Below, one piece after another: positions 33,854 through 42,559 of a stretch of DNA of 64,000 nt. Each line of letters starts with the position of its first letter. Position 1 is the first letter of the stretch. The stretch is from Pseudomonas koreensis (GTDB lineage: Bacteria; Pseudomonadota; Gammaproteobacteria; Pseudomonadales; Pseudomonadaceae). The notes under the pieces were generated by a model that was not told the DNA's origin, made no database searches, and worked only from the letters and a program-made list of their open reading frames with translations. The DNA lies in the NCBI RefSeq assembly GCF_025447595.1, contig NZ_JAOEJU010000013.1, positions 101,837 through 165,836 on the forward strand, written 5' to 3'. A program made the position numbers and the translations under genes.

Positions 33854-34405
33854 GTGCGTTCCTCATATATGTTGCGCTCCTGCTGTTGGTTGGCCTTCCT
33901 GGCGAGGCGGCCAAGCTAGCATAGCGTTTCAATGGCAGCCAACAGCGCTACGAGCGGTAAACGGATGGCGTGTGGCAGGTTGTCGCATCGGCGCAGCAGA
34001 CTGTCGCCCCATCAACAACCGAACGGGTGTTTGAACGTGGAATCCCGTGGGTGTCGCGTAAAAAAAGGCGCGATGTTGCCACCTTTGGCGGGGTGTTGGA
34101 AGCGCTAACCGGCCGAACGCTCCTCATTCGCCCTTTTATTGTGCATCCCGTACTTTTTCAGTGTGTTTCTGGTGCGCTGATTCGTTTAAAAAGTGGGTCG
34201 CAGGGTAACGCTTTGGCGAAAGGCCATTATTCTCAATGACTTGCGATGACTGTCCGGTCGCGCTGAAAACCGCGAGCCAGAAGAGTTTGAAACATTTTGG
34301 CGCAATTATTGCGTGCAGAATCTGGAACGCCCCGTTGGATTCTTTTTACGAGAAGGAACGCCAGACGGGCCGGACGCAATCGCTTTCCTCGCAAAGGTAG
34401 TTTCA
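33854..34405. other. 552-base divergent control region between the ABC operon and gabP
   Basis: No gene is supported here. The gabP-proximal side holds a strong sigma54-type site (34298-34313). The ABC-proximal side should hold that operon's promoter; AGGAGCGCAAC lies upstream of its ATG. No terminator or repeat is evident. Confidence 0.5.
34298..34313 (+). promoter_or_regulatory. sigma54 (RpoN) promoter of gabP
   Basis: TGGCGC-N5-TTGCG matches the -24/-12 consensus TGGCAC-N5-TTGCA, with the invariant GG and GC correctly spaced by 10 bases. The start of transcription would be near 34324, giving an 80-base leader before gabP. This implies activation by an enhancer-binding protein such as NtrC, fitting nitrogen-regulated GABA uptake. 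Confidence 0.7.
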
Positions 34406-35797
34406 ATGAGCAGTACCCAAAGCTCCAATGGCCTCGAACAGGGGCTCAAACCGCGTCATGTGACCATGCTGTCGATCGCCGGGGTGATCGGTGCAGGTCT
34501 GTTCGTAGGCTCCGGCCACGCCATCGCCGCCGCCGGTCCCGCTGTTCTGCTGGCTTACGCCGCTGCTGGCGCGCTGGTTGTGCTGGTCATGCGCATGCTC
34601 GGCGAAATGGCTGTGGCCTCGCCTGACACCGGCTCGTTCTCGACTTACGCCGACCGCGCTATCGGTCACTGGGCCGGTTTCACCATCGGCTGGCTGTACT
34701 GGTGGTTCTGGGTCCTGGTGATTCCGCTGGAAGCCAACGCCGCCGCAACCATCCTGCACGCCTGGTTCCCGAGTGTGGAAATCTGGGCTTTCGCTCTGAT
34801 CATCACCATGCTGCTGACCGTGACCAACCTGTTCAGCGTGAAAAACTACGGTGAGTTCGAATTCTGGTTCGCCCTGCTTAAGGTCGTGGCGATCATTGGC
34901 TTCATCATTCTTGGCGTTGCGGCCATTTTCGGCTTCCTGCCGAACAGCCAGGTCAGCGGCGTTTCGCACATCTTCGACACTCAGGGCTTCCTGCCGAACG
35001 GCATGGGTGCGGTACTGGGCGCGATCCTGACTACCATGTTCTCCTTCATGGGGACCGAGATCGTGACCATCGCGGCCGCCGAATCGAAGAACCCTGGCAA
35101 GCAGATCTCCAAGGCCACCAACTCGGTGATCTGGCGGATCGGTTTGTTCTACCTCGTTTCGATCTTCATCGTTGTGGCTCTGGTGCCATGGAACGACCCT
35201 GTTCTGGCCAGCCTTGGCTCCTACCAGACCGTGCTTGAGCGCATGGGCATCCCGAATGCCAAGATGATCGTTGATATCGTGGTTCTGGTTGCTGTGACCA
35301 GCTGCCTTAACTCGGCGCTGTACACCTCTTCGCGCATGCTGTTCTCCCTCGGCAAGCGTGGCGATGCTCCGGCCATGTCGACCCGCACCAACAAGAGCGG
35401 CACCCCTTACTGGGCGGTGATGCTGTCTACCGGCGCGGCGTTCCTGTGCACCTTCGCCAACTACGTGGCCCCGGCTGCGGTGTTCGAGTTCCTGCTGGCC
35501 AGCTCCGGCGCCATCGCGTTGCTGGTGTACCTGGTGATCGCGATTTCGCAACTGCGCATGCGTAAACAGCGCATGGCTCGCGGCGAGAAGATCGTCTTCA
35601 GCATGTGGCTGTTCCCGGGCCTGACCTACGCGGTGATCGTATTCATCGTGGCGGCCCTGACCATCATGCTGTTCCAGGACGCCCACCGCGTGGAAATCCT
35701 CGCGACCGGGCTGCTCAGCCTGCTGGTGGTCGCTGCCGGTCTGCTGGTGGCCCGCCGCCGCAATCTGGAAAAACGTGGCGCAGCGGTCCTGAACTGA
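34406..35797 (+). CDS. gabP: GABA permease (APC superfamily)
   Basis: The 463-residue, 12-span amino-acid transporter begins GLKPRHVTMLSIAGVIGAGLFVGSGHAIAAAGP, the consensus APC helix-1 region seen in GabP. It also contains SFMGTEIVTIAAAESKNPGKQI and ends in a basic tail. It is a proton-driven importer of 4-aminobutyrate or a close omega-amino acid; related permeases for other amino acids cannot be fully excluded. ATG 34406 follows AAAGG by 8 bases; an upstream in-frame ATG would fall in the leader. gabD/gabT are not adjacent. Confidence 0.87.
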   Translation: MSSTQSSNGLEQGLKPRHVTMLSIAGVIGAGLFVGSGHAIAAAGPAVLLAYAAAGALVVLVMRMLGEMAVASPDTGSFSTYADRAIGHWAGFTIGWLYWWFWVLVIPLEANAAATILHAWFPSVEIWAFALIITMLLTVTNLFSVKNYGEFEFWFALLKVVAIIGFIILGVAAIFGFLPNSQVSGVSHIFDTQGFLPNGMGAVLGAILTTMFSFMGTEIVTIAAAESKNPGKQISKATNSVIWRIGLFYLVSIFIVVALVPWNDPVLASLGSYQTVLERMGIPNAKMIVDIVVLVAVTSCLNSALYTSSRMLFSLGKRGDAPAMSTRTNKSGTPYWAVMLSTGAAFLCTFANYVAPAAVFEFLLASSGAIALLVYLVIAISQLRMRKQRMARGEKIVFSMWLFPGLTYAVIVFIVAALTIMLFQDAHRVEILATGLLSLLVVAAGLLVARRRNLEKRGAAVLN

Positions 35798-35814
35798 TTC
35801 GCAACGCGTAACGC

Positions 35815-35852
35815 AAAACGGCCGCTGTCAGTGATGACAAGCGGCCGTTTTT
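35815..35852 (+). terminator. terminator after gabP
   Basis: AAAACGGCCGCT / AGCGGCCGTTTT with an inner GTCA/TGAC pairing ends in a T-run, 18 bases after the stop. It also serves the convergent gene ending at 35868. Confidence 0.92.
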
Positions 35853-35867
35853 GTTACTGCGGGCGGT

Positions 35868-36320
35868 TTATTCGCTCTTCTCTTCCTGCGCTTCCACCGA
35901 CTGACCGTAGGTGTCCAGCGCAATCCCGAAATCGCTGATGAACTCCGGTTCGCTCAACCAGGCCTGGGCGGTCTCGCGATCCATGCCATCGGCCCACATG
36001 CGGTAATCGATCAGCATGTCGGCGGCCAGGTGAGTGGCGGCCATGCCTTTGTTCTCGGCGTTTTCCATGTCCAGCAGTTCAGGATGATCGACGATGATGA
36101 ACGCCAGCTCGCGGAGCAGTGTCAGCAGCATTTCGTTGCGGCTGACGGCTTCGGCGTCGCGCATCTTGCTGAACATCGCCAGGGTGTATTCCGGGATCGG
36201 TTCGCCGATTTCACCCAGGTCATCGTCCAGTGCGACGGGTTTTCTGCCGTGGATATTGATCTGCTTGGCTTTGGCCTTGGCGCGTTTGGCGCGTTTCTGC
36301 TGTTTGTTCAGGGATGCCAT
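35868..36320 (-). CDS. small protein with basic N-terminus, paralogue A (150 aa)
   Basis: The protein starts MASLNKQQKRAKRAKAKAKQ, a strongly basic helix, followed by an acidic helical domain of about 120 residues. No known domain is recognised. The upstream neighbour (36327-36740) has the same architecture and similar sequence, so the pair arose by tandem duplication. The basic tail suggests binding to nucleic acid or ribosome (inference). The start is fixed by identity with the paralogue. Six bases separate the two genes. Confidence 0.8.
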   Translation of the reverse strand: MASLNKQQKRAKRAKAKAKQINIHGRKPVALDDDLGEIGEPIPEYTLAMFSKMRDAEAVSRNEMLLTLLRELAFIIVDHPELLDMENAENKGMAATHLAADMLIDYRMWADGMDRETAQAWLSEPEFISDFGIALDTYGQSVEAQEEKSE

Positions 36321-36326
36321 GGGAAC

Positions 36327-36740
36327 TCAGTTTTTCTGTTGGGTTTGTGCGGCGATCGCGTCGGACGCGGCCACATAGTCTTTCTGGAAATCCGGCGATT
36401 CGATCCACGCCAGAGCGCCGGCCTCGTCGGTCTCGGTGGACCACTGGCGGTACTCGATCAGCGCGGCGAGGATGAAGTCCATCGCACCTTCTTCGCCTTC
36501 CTGCTCGTATACCAGCTCCAGCAGCGGGTCTTCAAGGAACGCGGTGCACATGGCCTGCTGGCTGATCTTTTCGGCGTCGATCATTTTCTTGAACAGTTCG
36601 GTCAGGTCCACCGACTCGAAATCGATGCGGTCGTCGTTCGGATCCAGCTCGACCGGTACTTCCGCACGTTTGGTACGGTTCTGCTTGGCCTTGGTCTTGG
36701 CCCGGGCGGCGCGTTTTTGCTGCTTGTTGGCGGAAGCCAT
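36327..36740 (-). CDS. small protein with basic N-terminus, paralogue B (137 aa)
   Basis: It starts MASANKQQKRAARAKTKAKQ, almost identical to paralogue A. The body is more divergent and acidic but keeps matching positions (IDAEKISQQAM versus RDAEAVSRNEM, and LIEYRQWSTETDEAGALAWIESPDF versus the A counterpart). The start at 36740 is set by this match; an in-frame ATG far upstream would extend into the next gene's region. Function is unknown. Confidence 0.8.
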   Translation of the reverse strand: MASANKQQKRAARAKTKAKQNRTKRAEVPVELDPNDDRIDFESVDLTELFKKMIDAEKISQQAMCTAFLEDPLLELVYEQEGEEGAMDFILAALIEYRQWSTETDEAGALAWIESPDFQKDYVAASDAIAAQTQQKN

Positions 36741-36760
36741 GGTGTGTGTTCCGTGGTGCG

Positions 36761-37732
36761 TTAAAGGGCTTGGCTGCGTGGGATTTTGCGCCCCGGTGTG
36801 TCGGAGGCCAATTCGCCAGTCTGCAGCCAGGTCAGAGCGATGGGCCATAGTGTGGCTTGGTATGCGCTGCGAAAAAAGGCGAAATGTCCGACTTGCTGTT
36901 CACCGATGTCCTGCGGTTCGATTCGCAGGTGGGTCTTTTGCGCGTTGTGGAAGTAAGCGAGCAGGCGTTCGATGGCAGGAATCGTGCCGTAGGGATCGTC
37001 ACTGATGCTGATTGCCAGGGCTTTGGCCCGGACGTTGGCGAAGGGCAAGTCAGTCATGGTTCTACCGCTCGGGCGCCGCTCATAACGCGCGGCAGGCGTG
37101 CTCCAGTCGCGAACCACGCCGGCGGGCGTGTCTTCCAGCCAGCCAAGCCGTTTGCCCGGAAAGTAGCCACAGAACAGCGTGACCAGCGGCATCAGCAGGT
37201 GCCATTTGCCGAACATCCGCCAGCGGTGCTCGGGCGCGTAATCGCGCCAGTAAGCGAATTGCGCGCCGACCGTCACCAGTCTTCGGATTATCTTTCCGGA
37301 CGCCCCCAGACCTGCTGCGCAGCCACCGAAGCTGTGCCCGACTACATCGATCGGCTGGCCGGGAAACTCTCGCTGCGCACGTTTGAGCATCGCCTCGAAA
37401 TCCAGCGCACCCCAATCCGTCCACGAAGCCTGCAGATGTCTCATCGACTTCGGCCGCGATTCACCAATACCCCGGTAGTCGTAAATGATCACGTCGAACC
37501 CGTTGGCGAACAGATACGCCGCGAAGCGCGAGTAGTGGCGGCAGCGCACGGACGTGGCGGCGTTGATGATCACCACCGGGCGTTGTTGATCCGGTGAGGC
37601 GTGACGCCAGGTGAAACCGCCGAGCAGATAGCCGTCGGCGGCGGGTTCCTGAAAGGGTCCGTCCTGAACATCGCTTGCGAGTGCAGCTCTGTTCCGAGCC
37701 TCTTCCAGTGCGTGCGTCTCTTGAAAACCCAT
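36761..37732 (-). CDS. alpha/beta hydrolase (YheT-unlike, serine hydrolase family)
   Basis: The 323-residue cytosolic alpha/beta hydrolase has the nucleophile elbow VVGHSFGG (Ser ~147). VIIYDYRGIGES supplies the oxyanion strand and HFAFFR near residue 288 the likely catalytic His. Members are annotated as hydrolases or acetyltransferase-like proteins with unknown substrates. ATG 37732 is preferred over the one ten codons earlier because the family's homologous part starts near MGFQETHALE. It lies upstream of the tandem basic paralogues on the same strand, 20 bases apart. Confidence 0.8.
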   Translation of the reverse strand: MGFQETHALEEARNRAALASDVQDGPFQEPAADGYLLGGFTWRHASPDQQRPVVIINAATSVRCRHYSRFAAYLFANGFDVIIYDYRGIGESRPKSMRHLQASWTDWGALDFEAMLKRAQREFPGQPIDVVGHSFGGCAAGLGASGKIIRRLVTVGAQFAYWRDYAPEHRWRMFGKWHLLMPLVTLFCGYFPGKRLGWLEDTPAGVVRDWSTPAARYERRPSGRTMTDLPFANVRAKALAISISDDPYGTIPAIERLLAYFHNAQKTHLRIEPQDIGEQQVGHFAFFRSAYQATLWPIALTWLQTGELASDTPGRKIPRSQAL

Positions 37733-37801
37733 GGTTCTCGACCTTCGCGGAGTAGCTGCCAACGATAGTCCCCGCCGGCTCGGTGAACAATCCGTCGGCA
37801 G

Positions 37802-38860
37802 TCAATCAGCCGTCTGATCGCTCAAGCGTTCTTCCAGCAGCGTGTGTTCACGGTTCAACTCCGCTCGTAACTCTTCTTCGCTCGGTAGCACCAGTTTGTA
37901 GCTACTGGCAAACAGTTGTTCATTGCCCTTGAGGATCGTGTAACGCGCCACCGATTCATTTTGTTGTGCGCAGAGGATGATCCCCACCGTTGGCCCGTCG
38001 CCTTCGCTGCGTTTGAGGTCATCGTACATGCGGATGTACATGTCCATCTGGCCCACGTCCCGGGCGCTGAGTTTGCCGCGCTTCAGATCCAGGATGACGA
38101 AGCATTTGAGCAGGTAGTTGTAGAACACCAGGTCAATGTAAAAATCATCGTCGCCAGCGCTTATGCGTTGCTGACGACCGACAAAAGCGAAGCCCTTGCC
38201 CAGCTCAAGGAGAAATCCCTGGAGCTGGTCGATCAAGGCTTGCTCCAGTTCGGATTCCTGAAGCTTGCCCGGTGATGGCAGGCCGAGAAACTCCAAAAGG
38301 ACGGGGTCGCGGATGAATTCCCGGGGATCGCTTTTCATCGCGGCAATGTTGGTCGCTGCCTCTGCGTAGACGTCGGTTTTGTCTCGGCTCATCAACATAC
38401 GTTCGTAGTAGAGCGTATTGATCTGGCGATCGAGGGCGCGGCTTGACCAGTTTTGCGTAGCGGCTTCGTTCATGTACCACTGCCGGGCAGGCTGGCTTTC
38501 TATCCCCAATAGCTTGCGGTAGTGGGTCCAGCTCAATTCGTGACGCAGTGCGTCACGAATTGGAAATGCCTGATAAAACAAGCGCATATAGCGAAGGTTG
38601 GAAGAATCAAAGCCTTTCCCAAAGTCTGCAGTCAGCTCCTTCGCCAGCGTTGCCAGAAGCTGTTTTCCGTACCCTGCACGCCGGGCACCCTGTTGCTCGA
38701 ATTCGACAATATGTCGCCCGATCTGCCAGCAGGTCTGGACTTGAATCGTATCGACCGTTCGCAGCACTTTCTGCCGCGCCTCACGTATGAGCTCACCAAG
38801 ATCGCCCAGCAGCGAATCGAGTTTTGGGTCTTGCGTGTCAGCAGGTTCTAGTTGGCTCAT
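37802..38860 (-). CDS. DUF1016/YhcG-type PDDEXK nuclease-domain protein
   Basis: The 352-residue protein has the DUF1016 N-terminal helical domain (VQTCWQIGRHIVEFEQQG; SNLRYMRLFYQAFP; SWTHYRKLLGI). A C-terminal PDDEXK nuclease-like domain contains DFYIDLVFYNYLLKCFVILDLKRGKLS, in which Asp and the D-x-K core are visible. These proteins are patchily distributed and often sit in mobile or restriction-linked contexts; some are linked to defence or DNA repair. It is solitary here. The start at 38860 (MSQLEPADTQDPK) has GGAAG upstream. Confidence 0.85.
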   Translation of the reverse strand: MSQLEPADTQDPKLDSLLGDLGELIREARQKVLRTVDTIQVQTCWQIGRHIVEFEQQGARRAGYGKQLLATLAKELTADFGKGFDSSNLRYMRLFYQAFPIRDALRHELSWTHYRKLLGIESQPARQWYMNEAATQNWSSRALDRQINTLYYERMLMSRDKTDVYAEAATNIAAMKSDPREFIRDPVLLEFLGLPSPGKLQESELEQALIDQLQGFLLELGKGFAFVGRQQRISAGDDDFYIDLVFYNYLLKCFVILDLKRGKLSARDVGQMDMYIRMYDDLKRSEGDGPTVGIILCAQQNESVARYTILKGNEQLFASSYKLVLPSEEELRAELNREHTLLEERLSDQTAD

Positions 38861-39120
38861 CAGGTCTTCCGGCTCAGGGGGAACAGAAGCAAGAGCATGC
38901 CGGTAGCTCACAGGTTGGCGATGCCGGCCGGGTCTGGTAAGGCGGAAGGAAGGGTGAACGGGGTGTGCAGGATCAGGCCGACGAAGGTAGCGATCGAGGA
39001 GTGCGGCGTGTAGTCCTTTTCGTACCCCGTGCAACTCCCAATCAATCTAAAACAGGGCTTGTTACGCGAAATCAAAAAGGAATAACGATTGGGTTCTGCG
39101 AGAGCCCGGGAGTCATTCTC

Positions 39121-39570
39121 ATGAAACGCATTCTATTACTCGTACTGCCCGTCGCCGCTGCTGCGGTGCTGCTGTTCCCGCTCATGGCTCAGGCTGCGAA
39201 TCTGGAGCCGATCGACAGCTCCGCTGTGCAGGTTCAGCAGCAGGAGCAAAACGGTGTTCGCTATCTGGCCGGCGGTATTGGCGAAGATGAGTCGAAAGCC
39301 ATTCAGCAATCCGCGGGCTACAACCTGCACATGACGTTCGCCGTCGGCATGCAAAACCAGTACACCGCCGATGTCGACGTAATGATTCAGAAGGCTCCCG
39401 GCCAAACCGTGCTGAAGCTGAATCAAACCGGGCCATTGGTGTACGTGCAGTTGCCGCCCGGCAAATACACGGTCGTCGCGACCCGCAATGGTGAAACACG
39501 CCGGGATGCGGCTGAAATTGGCGGCGGTGCTGCGCGCAATCTGGTGTTCCACTGGAATGACGCAGGGTAG
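39121..39570 (+). CDS. exported hypothetical protein (149 aa)
   Basis: The signal peptide MKRILLLVLPVAAAAVLLFPLMAQA is followed by a mature part of about 124 residues. That part looks beta-rich, with LPPGKYTVVATRNGETRR near the C-terminus resembling a carboxypeptidase-regulatory-like Ig fold. It is probably periplasmic with an unknown role. No AGGAGG is seen just before the ATG, though GGGAG lies 12-16 bases away. It is 75 bases before the lipoprotein gene. Confidence 0.75.
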   Translation: MKRILLLVLPVAAAAVLLFPLMAQAANLEPIDSSAVQVQQQEQNGVRYLAGGIGEDESKAIQQSAGYNLHMTFAVGMQNQYTADVDVMIQKAPGQTVLKLNQTGPLVYVQLPPGKYTVVATRNGETRRDAAEIGGGAARNLVFHWNDAG

Positions 39571-39645
39571 AGATGGGTGTAATCGTGAAACAAGGCGCGG
39601 GTACAATCCTGCGCCTCATACTTTGTGAACCAAGGAAGCGTTGGC

Positions 39646-39936
39646 TTGAAACGGATTTTGCGGATGGGCTGCGTAGTGGGTCTTGTATTTTTGTTGGCTG
39701 GCTGCGGAACGTTTATCGGGCGTTTGAATGACGGTTTGTCTGACGCCCGGTATTACCGGGGGGTTGATGGCAACCTTCATCTGCTGGGCGTGCGTGGCGG
39801 GGGTAGTGATGGCATGCCGGCAGCGATAATTTGTTACATGATGATTGTCTGTCCGGTCATTACCGTCGTATCGCTGCCAGTGGATGCAGCTTTGGACACC
39901 GTTCTGCTTCCTGTCGATTACATCAATACACTTTAG
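39646..39936 (+). CDS. YceK/YidQ-family lipoprotein
   Basis: The 96-residue lipoprotein has signal peptide and lipobox LAGC (GLVFLLAGCGTF). The family tail is C-Y-M-M-x-C-P-V-x-T-V-V-S-L-P-V-D-A-A-L-D-T-V-L-L-P-V-D-Y. The TTG start at 39646 is chosen because AAGGAAG lies 7 bases upstream; a GTG at 39625 precedes that site. The YceK family is of unknown function and located in the outer or inner membrane via its lipid. Confidence 0.8.
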   Translation: MKRILRMGCVVGLVFLLAGCGTFIGRLNDGLSDARYYRGVDGNLHLLGVRGGGSDGMPAAIICYMMIVCPVITVVSLPVDAALDTVLLPVDYINTL

Positions 39937-40122
39937 GTTTTCTCTGTGCGGCGCTGGCGTTTCGGCGTGTGCATGGGGGGCTTAGCAGTAGATCGAGGCG
40001 CCGATAGCCAAGGCTATCAGCGTAGCAACTAAGTCTGTGCCCGATCACCGTGCCGGTTGGCGCCGCGTCGAACTGTAACCGGGATCGAAGTATGGATGCG
40101 CCAGTCAGCACCAACCGGTTGA

Positions 40123-40914
40123 TCACAAGGCCGCCAGAGTGTGAATGACTGCAACTCGCAGTGGATTGGTCTCATCGCTCAGAAGTTTGATCGCCAGTGC
40201 GCAGCAGACCACGATCAACATGGGTTTGATCAAGCGCGGGCCGACCCGGACGGCGGCTCTTGCACCCAATTGCGCGCCAAGGAAGGCCGCCAGAGCCATG
40301 GCAATCGCGATCGGCCAGATGATCACGCCTTTGGTGATGAAGACTGACAGCGAACCCAGATTGCAGGAGGCGTTGGCCAGTTTGGTGAAGCTCATTGCCC
40401 GCATCATTCCAAGTCCACAGAGCAGAACGAAACCGACGATAAAGAACGAGCCTACGCCGGGACCAAAGATGCCGTCGTAGAAGCCCAGGATCGGCGCAAC
40501 AGTGAAGGAGAACAGCAGAATGCCGATTCTCTTGCGTCGATCCTCATTGGCCAGTTTCGGCGAGAGTGCAAAGTAAATCGCCACCAGAATAAGCATGATG
40601 GGCACGCACACTTCCAGATAACGCTTGTCGATGGAACTGACCAACAGCGCACCGCTGGCTCCACCCAGAAACGCGCAAATAACCAGAAAGCGTCCTTCGC
40701 GCCATTCAATCATTCCTTTGCGGGCAAAGGTCGCGGTTGCCGAAATAGTGGCTGAGGCGGCCTGGAACTTGTTTGTGGCAATCGCGCTGATCGGGTCGAC
40801 ACCGGCGAGAAACAGGGCAGGTAACGTAATCAAACCGCCGCCGCCGGCAATCGCATCAAAGAATCCAGCACAAAAAGCAACAAGTGCCAACGTGCCGATT
40901 ATGTCCCAGGACAT
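40123..40914 (-). CDS. TSUP (TauE/SafE) family transporter
   Basis: The 263-residue membrane protein has about eight spans. The family repeat shows as AGFFDAIAGGGGLITLPALFLAG at the N-terminus and FYDGIFGPGVGSFFIVGFV in the second half. TSUP carriers move sulfite, sulfonates or organic anions, often outward. It is 66 bases downstream of an oxygenase gene on the same strand, so the two are probably one operon. The cargo might be the oxygenase product (inference). Confidence 0.88.
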   Translation of the reverse strand: MSWDIIGTLALVAFCAGFFDAIAGGGGLITLPALFLAGVDPISAIATNKFQAASATISATATFARKGMIEWREGRFLVICAFLGGASGALLVSSIDKRYLEVCVPIMLILVAIYFALSPKLANEDRRKRIGILLFSFTVAPILGFYDGIFGPGVGSFFIVGFVLLCGLGMMRAMSFTKLANASCNLGSLSVFITKGVIIWPIAIAMALAAFLGAQLGARAAVRVGPRLIKPMLIVVCCALAIKLLSDETNPLRVAVIHTLAAL

Positions 40915-40980
40915 TGCTTCCCCTTTTCATGATTTATTTATTGTTGGATCGCGAGATGCTCAGCGGTCTGTGTGTGGAAA

Positions 40981-42060
40981 TCATCCCTGTAGCAGTAATG
41001 GATCCTCTGAAATGACAATTGGAGAGGCAAATTTGGAAAGTCCGAAAATGCGCACCAGCACACGTCTGTTGTCCTTGATGACATCTCGACAGTGCAGCGC
41101 TCGGGCGTTGTTGATGACCATGGCCGACTCCTGAGTCAGCACATAATCTGTCGTAGTCGACTCACTCACCGCCTGGCATAGAGCGGAGTACGCCTTTTTT
41201 ACGATTGGCGAGACGTTACTGCTTGTCGAGAAACGATAAGAATTGAACCGCGCTGCGAAACCTGCTCGGTCGTCAAACTCAAGGATGGAGACGTTACTCC
41301 CGTCCTCTCCTTTGCCACTGACAAACGAGTCGCTACGCGTGAACTGAAAGTTGTTTGTGGTCAGCGCAAGGCAATTGGTTATGCCGACCCTTTCTAAAAC
41401 GGGAGGTAGTGGAATGACGCGTGTGGATTCACGGGAAGGGTTCCATAGGGCGGAAAGTATGAGTGAGGACGGCGAAGGCGAATGGCCATTTTTTGCATTA
41501 ATGGCGCACCAGTATGGCGCCTCGGTGTGCGGCCCAAGTGCAAGGCCAGAGTGTGAGCTCAGTTCTTTGTATTCGGGCTCGCCCTCAATTGTTGTAAGCC
41601 CGCCACCCTTGAAGTTGGCTACCAGTCGAACCAGTTTTCCATCGTTGTCCATGTCATAGGCGAACGCAGTGTTATCAACCAGTTTCAAAAGTATTTGGTT
41701 GCGTGCAGCGAGGCAGAGCACGTCATGGCGACTTTCCATGGACGCGAGATCGGGCAGTTCATCAGGTGGGCCTGAGTCGACAATCTTTTGTAGGCCTTCG
41801 AAGATCAGTACGGAATGCAGGCAGTCAGAGTACGCATCAAGAAGTGCGCATTGATGCTCGGAAAATGAAGATTTCAACTCAATAGCTGCCGAAGAGGCGA
41901 TGAGGCAGGCTCCTGGCGCCTGTGGTCCGCCAATACTGGCCAGTTCCATCGTGAGTTTCTGAAGCAGGTTTGATTGCTGCCTTTCAAAGTTGAAAATTTT
42001 TGTTTCTCGTCCGATGCAAGGCTCAGCGATTGCGATGTTGGGGTTGATGGCGTCGATCAT
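40981..42060 (-). CDS. clavaminate-synthase/TauD-like 2OG-Fe(II) oxygenase
   Basis: The 359-residue protein resembles the clavaminate synthase/VioC group of amino-acid hydroxylases. Iron ligands are likely in GLALGPHTEAPYW (HxE, residues ~172-174). The distal His is in NNARALHCRDVIKDNRRVLVRIFGL (residues ~321-345), where the arginine binds 2-oxoglutarate. ATG 42060 has AGGGA 8 bases upstream; an earlier ATG adds 13 residues. Its base composition is lower in GC than its neighbours, suggesting acquisition. It pairs with the TSUP gene; the substrate, perhaps arginine-like, is unproven. Confidence 0.72.
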   Translation of the reverse strand: MIDAINPNIAIAEPCIGRETKIFNFERQQSNLLQKLTMELASIGGPQAPGACLIASSAAIELKSSFSEHQCALLDAYSDCLHSVLIFEGLQKIVDSGPPDELPDLASMESRHDVLCLAARNQILLKLVDNTAFAYDMDNDGKLVRLVANFKGGGLTTIEGEPEYKELSSHSGLALGPHTEAPYWCAINAKNGHSPSPSSLILSALWNPSRESTRVIPLPPVLERVGITNCLALTTNNFQFTRSDSFVSGKGEDGSNVSILEFDDRAGFAARFNSYRFSTSSNVSPIVKKAYSALCQAVSESTTTDYVLTQESAMVINNARALHCRDVIKDNRRVLVRIFGLSKFASPIVISEDPLLLQG

Positions 42061-42343
42061 CGGATACGTCCCTGTCGTGTATCTGGTTTTGGCTAGCAAC
42101 TCAGGGCGCGATTCTGTTCAATCCCGGGATGAATGTATGTCGGCCATTTCCGCTGAGGCCTACGGAGCGTTCCGGTCTATTTGAAGGATTTTGAGATTTA
42201 TCGATCACCGATGCCTGTGGAATTCAGTCTGCATCCCTTCAGGGCGCGACAGATGATCGTGATGTGTTGAGAGGGGAGCAGCAGGGGGATTGGCAGTGAG
42301 CGCAGCGCTATAGAACTGCAGCTCACCAAATCGCAGGCATAAA

Positions 42344-42373
42344 AAAACCCTGAATCTTGCGATTCAGGGTTTT
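42344..42373 (-). terminator. terminator of tRNA-Phe
   Basis: AAAACCCTGAATC / GATTCAGGGTTTT, a 13-bp stem with a 4-base loop, lies 8 bases beyond the tRNA 3' end and is followed by TTT on the minus strand. Confidence 0.9.
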
Positions 42374-42380
42374 CGGTATT

Positions 42381-42456
42381 TGGTGCCCAGAGACGGAATC
42401 GAACCGCCGACACGGGGATTTTCAATCCCCTGCTCTACCGACTGAGCTATCTGGGC
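42381..42456 (-). tRNA. tRNA-Phe(GAA)
   Basis: The 76-base cloverleaf on the minus strand has acceptor GCCCAGA/TCTGGGC and an anticodon stem GGGGA/TCCCC with loop TTGAAAA (anticodon GAA). The T-arm is GGTTCGATTCC, and CCA is encoded. It lies upstream of yggX. Confidence 0.97.
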
Positions 42457-42559
42457 AACGGGGCGCATTAAAAGGGTTTTTCGGATTTACGTCAACGACT
42501 TTTTTAAAATTTCTTAAATTAATTCCGTCGCTTACGATCCGGCCCCCGTTTTTCGGGAG

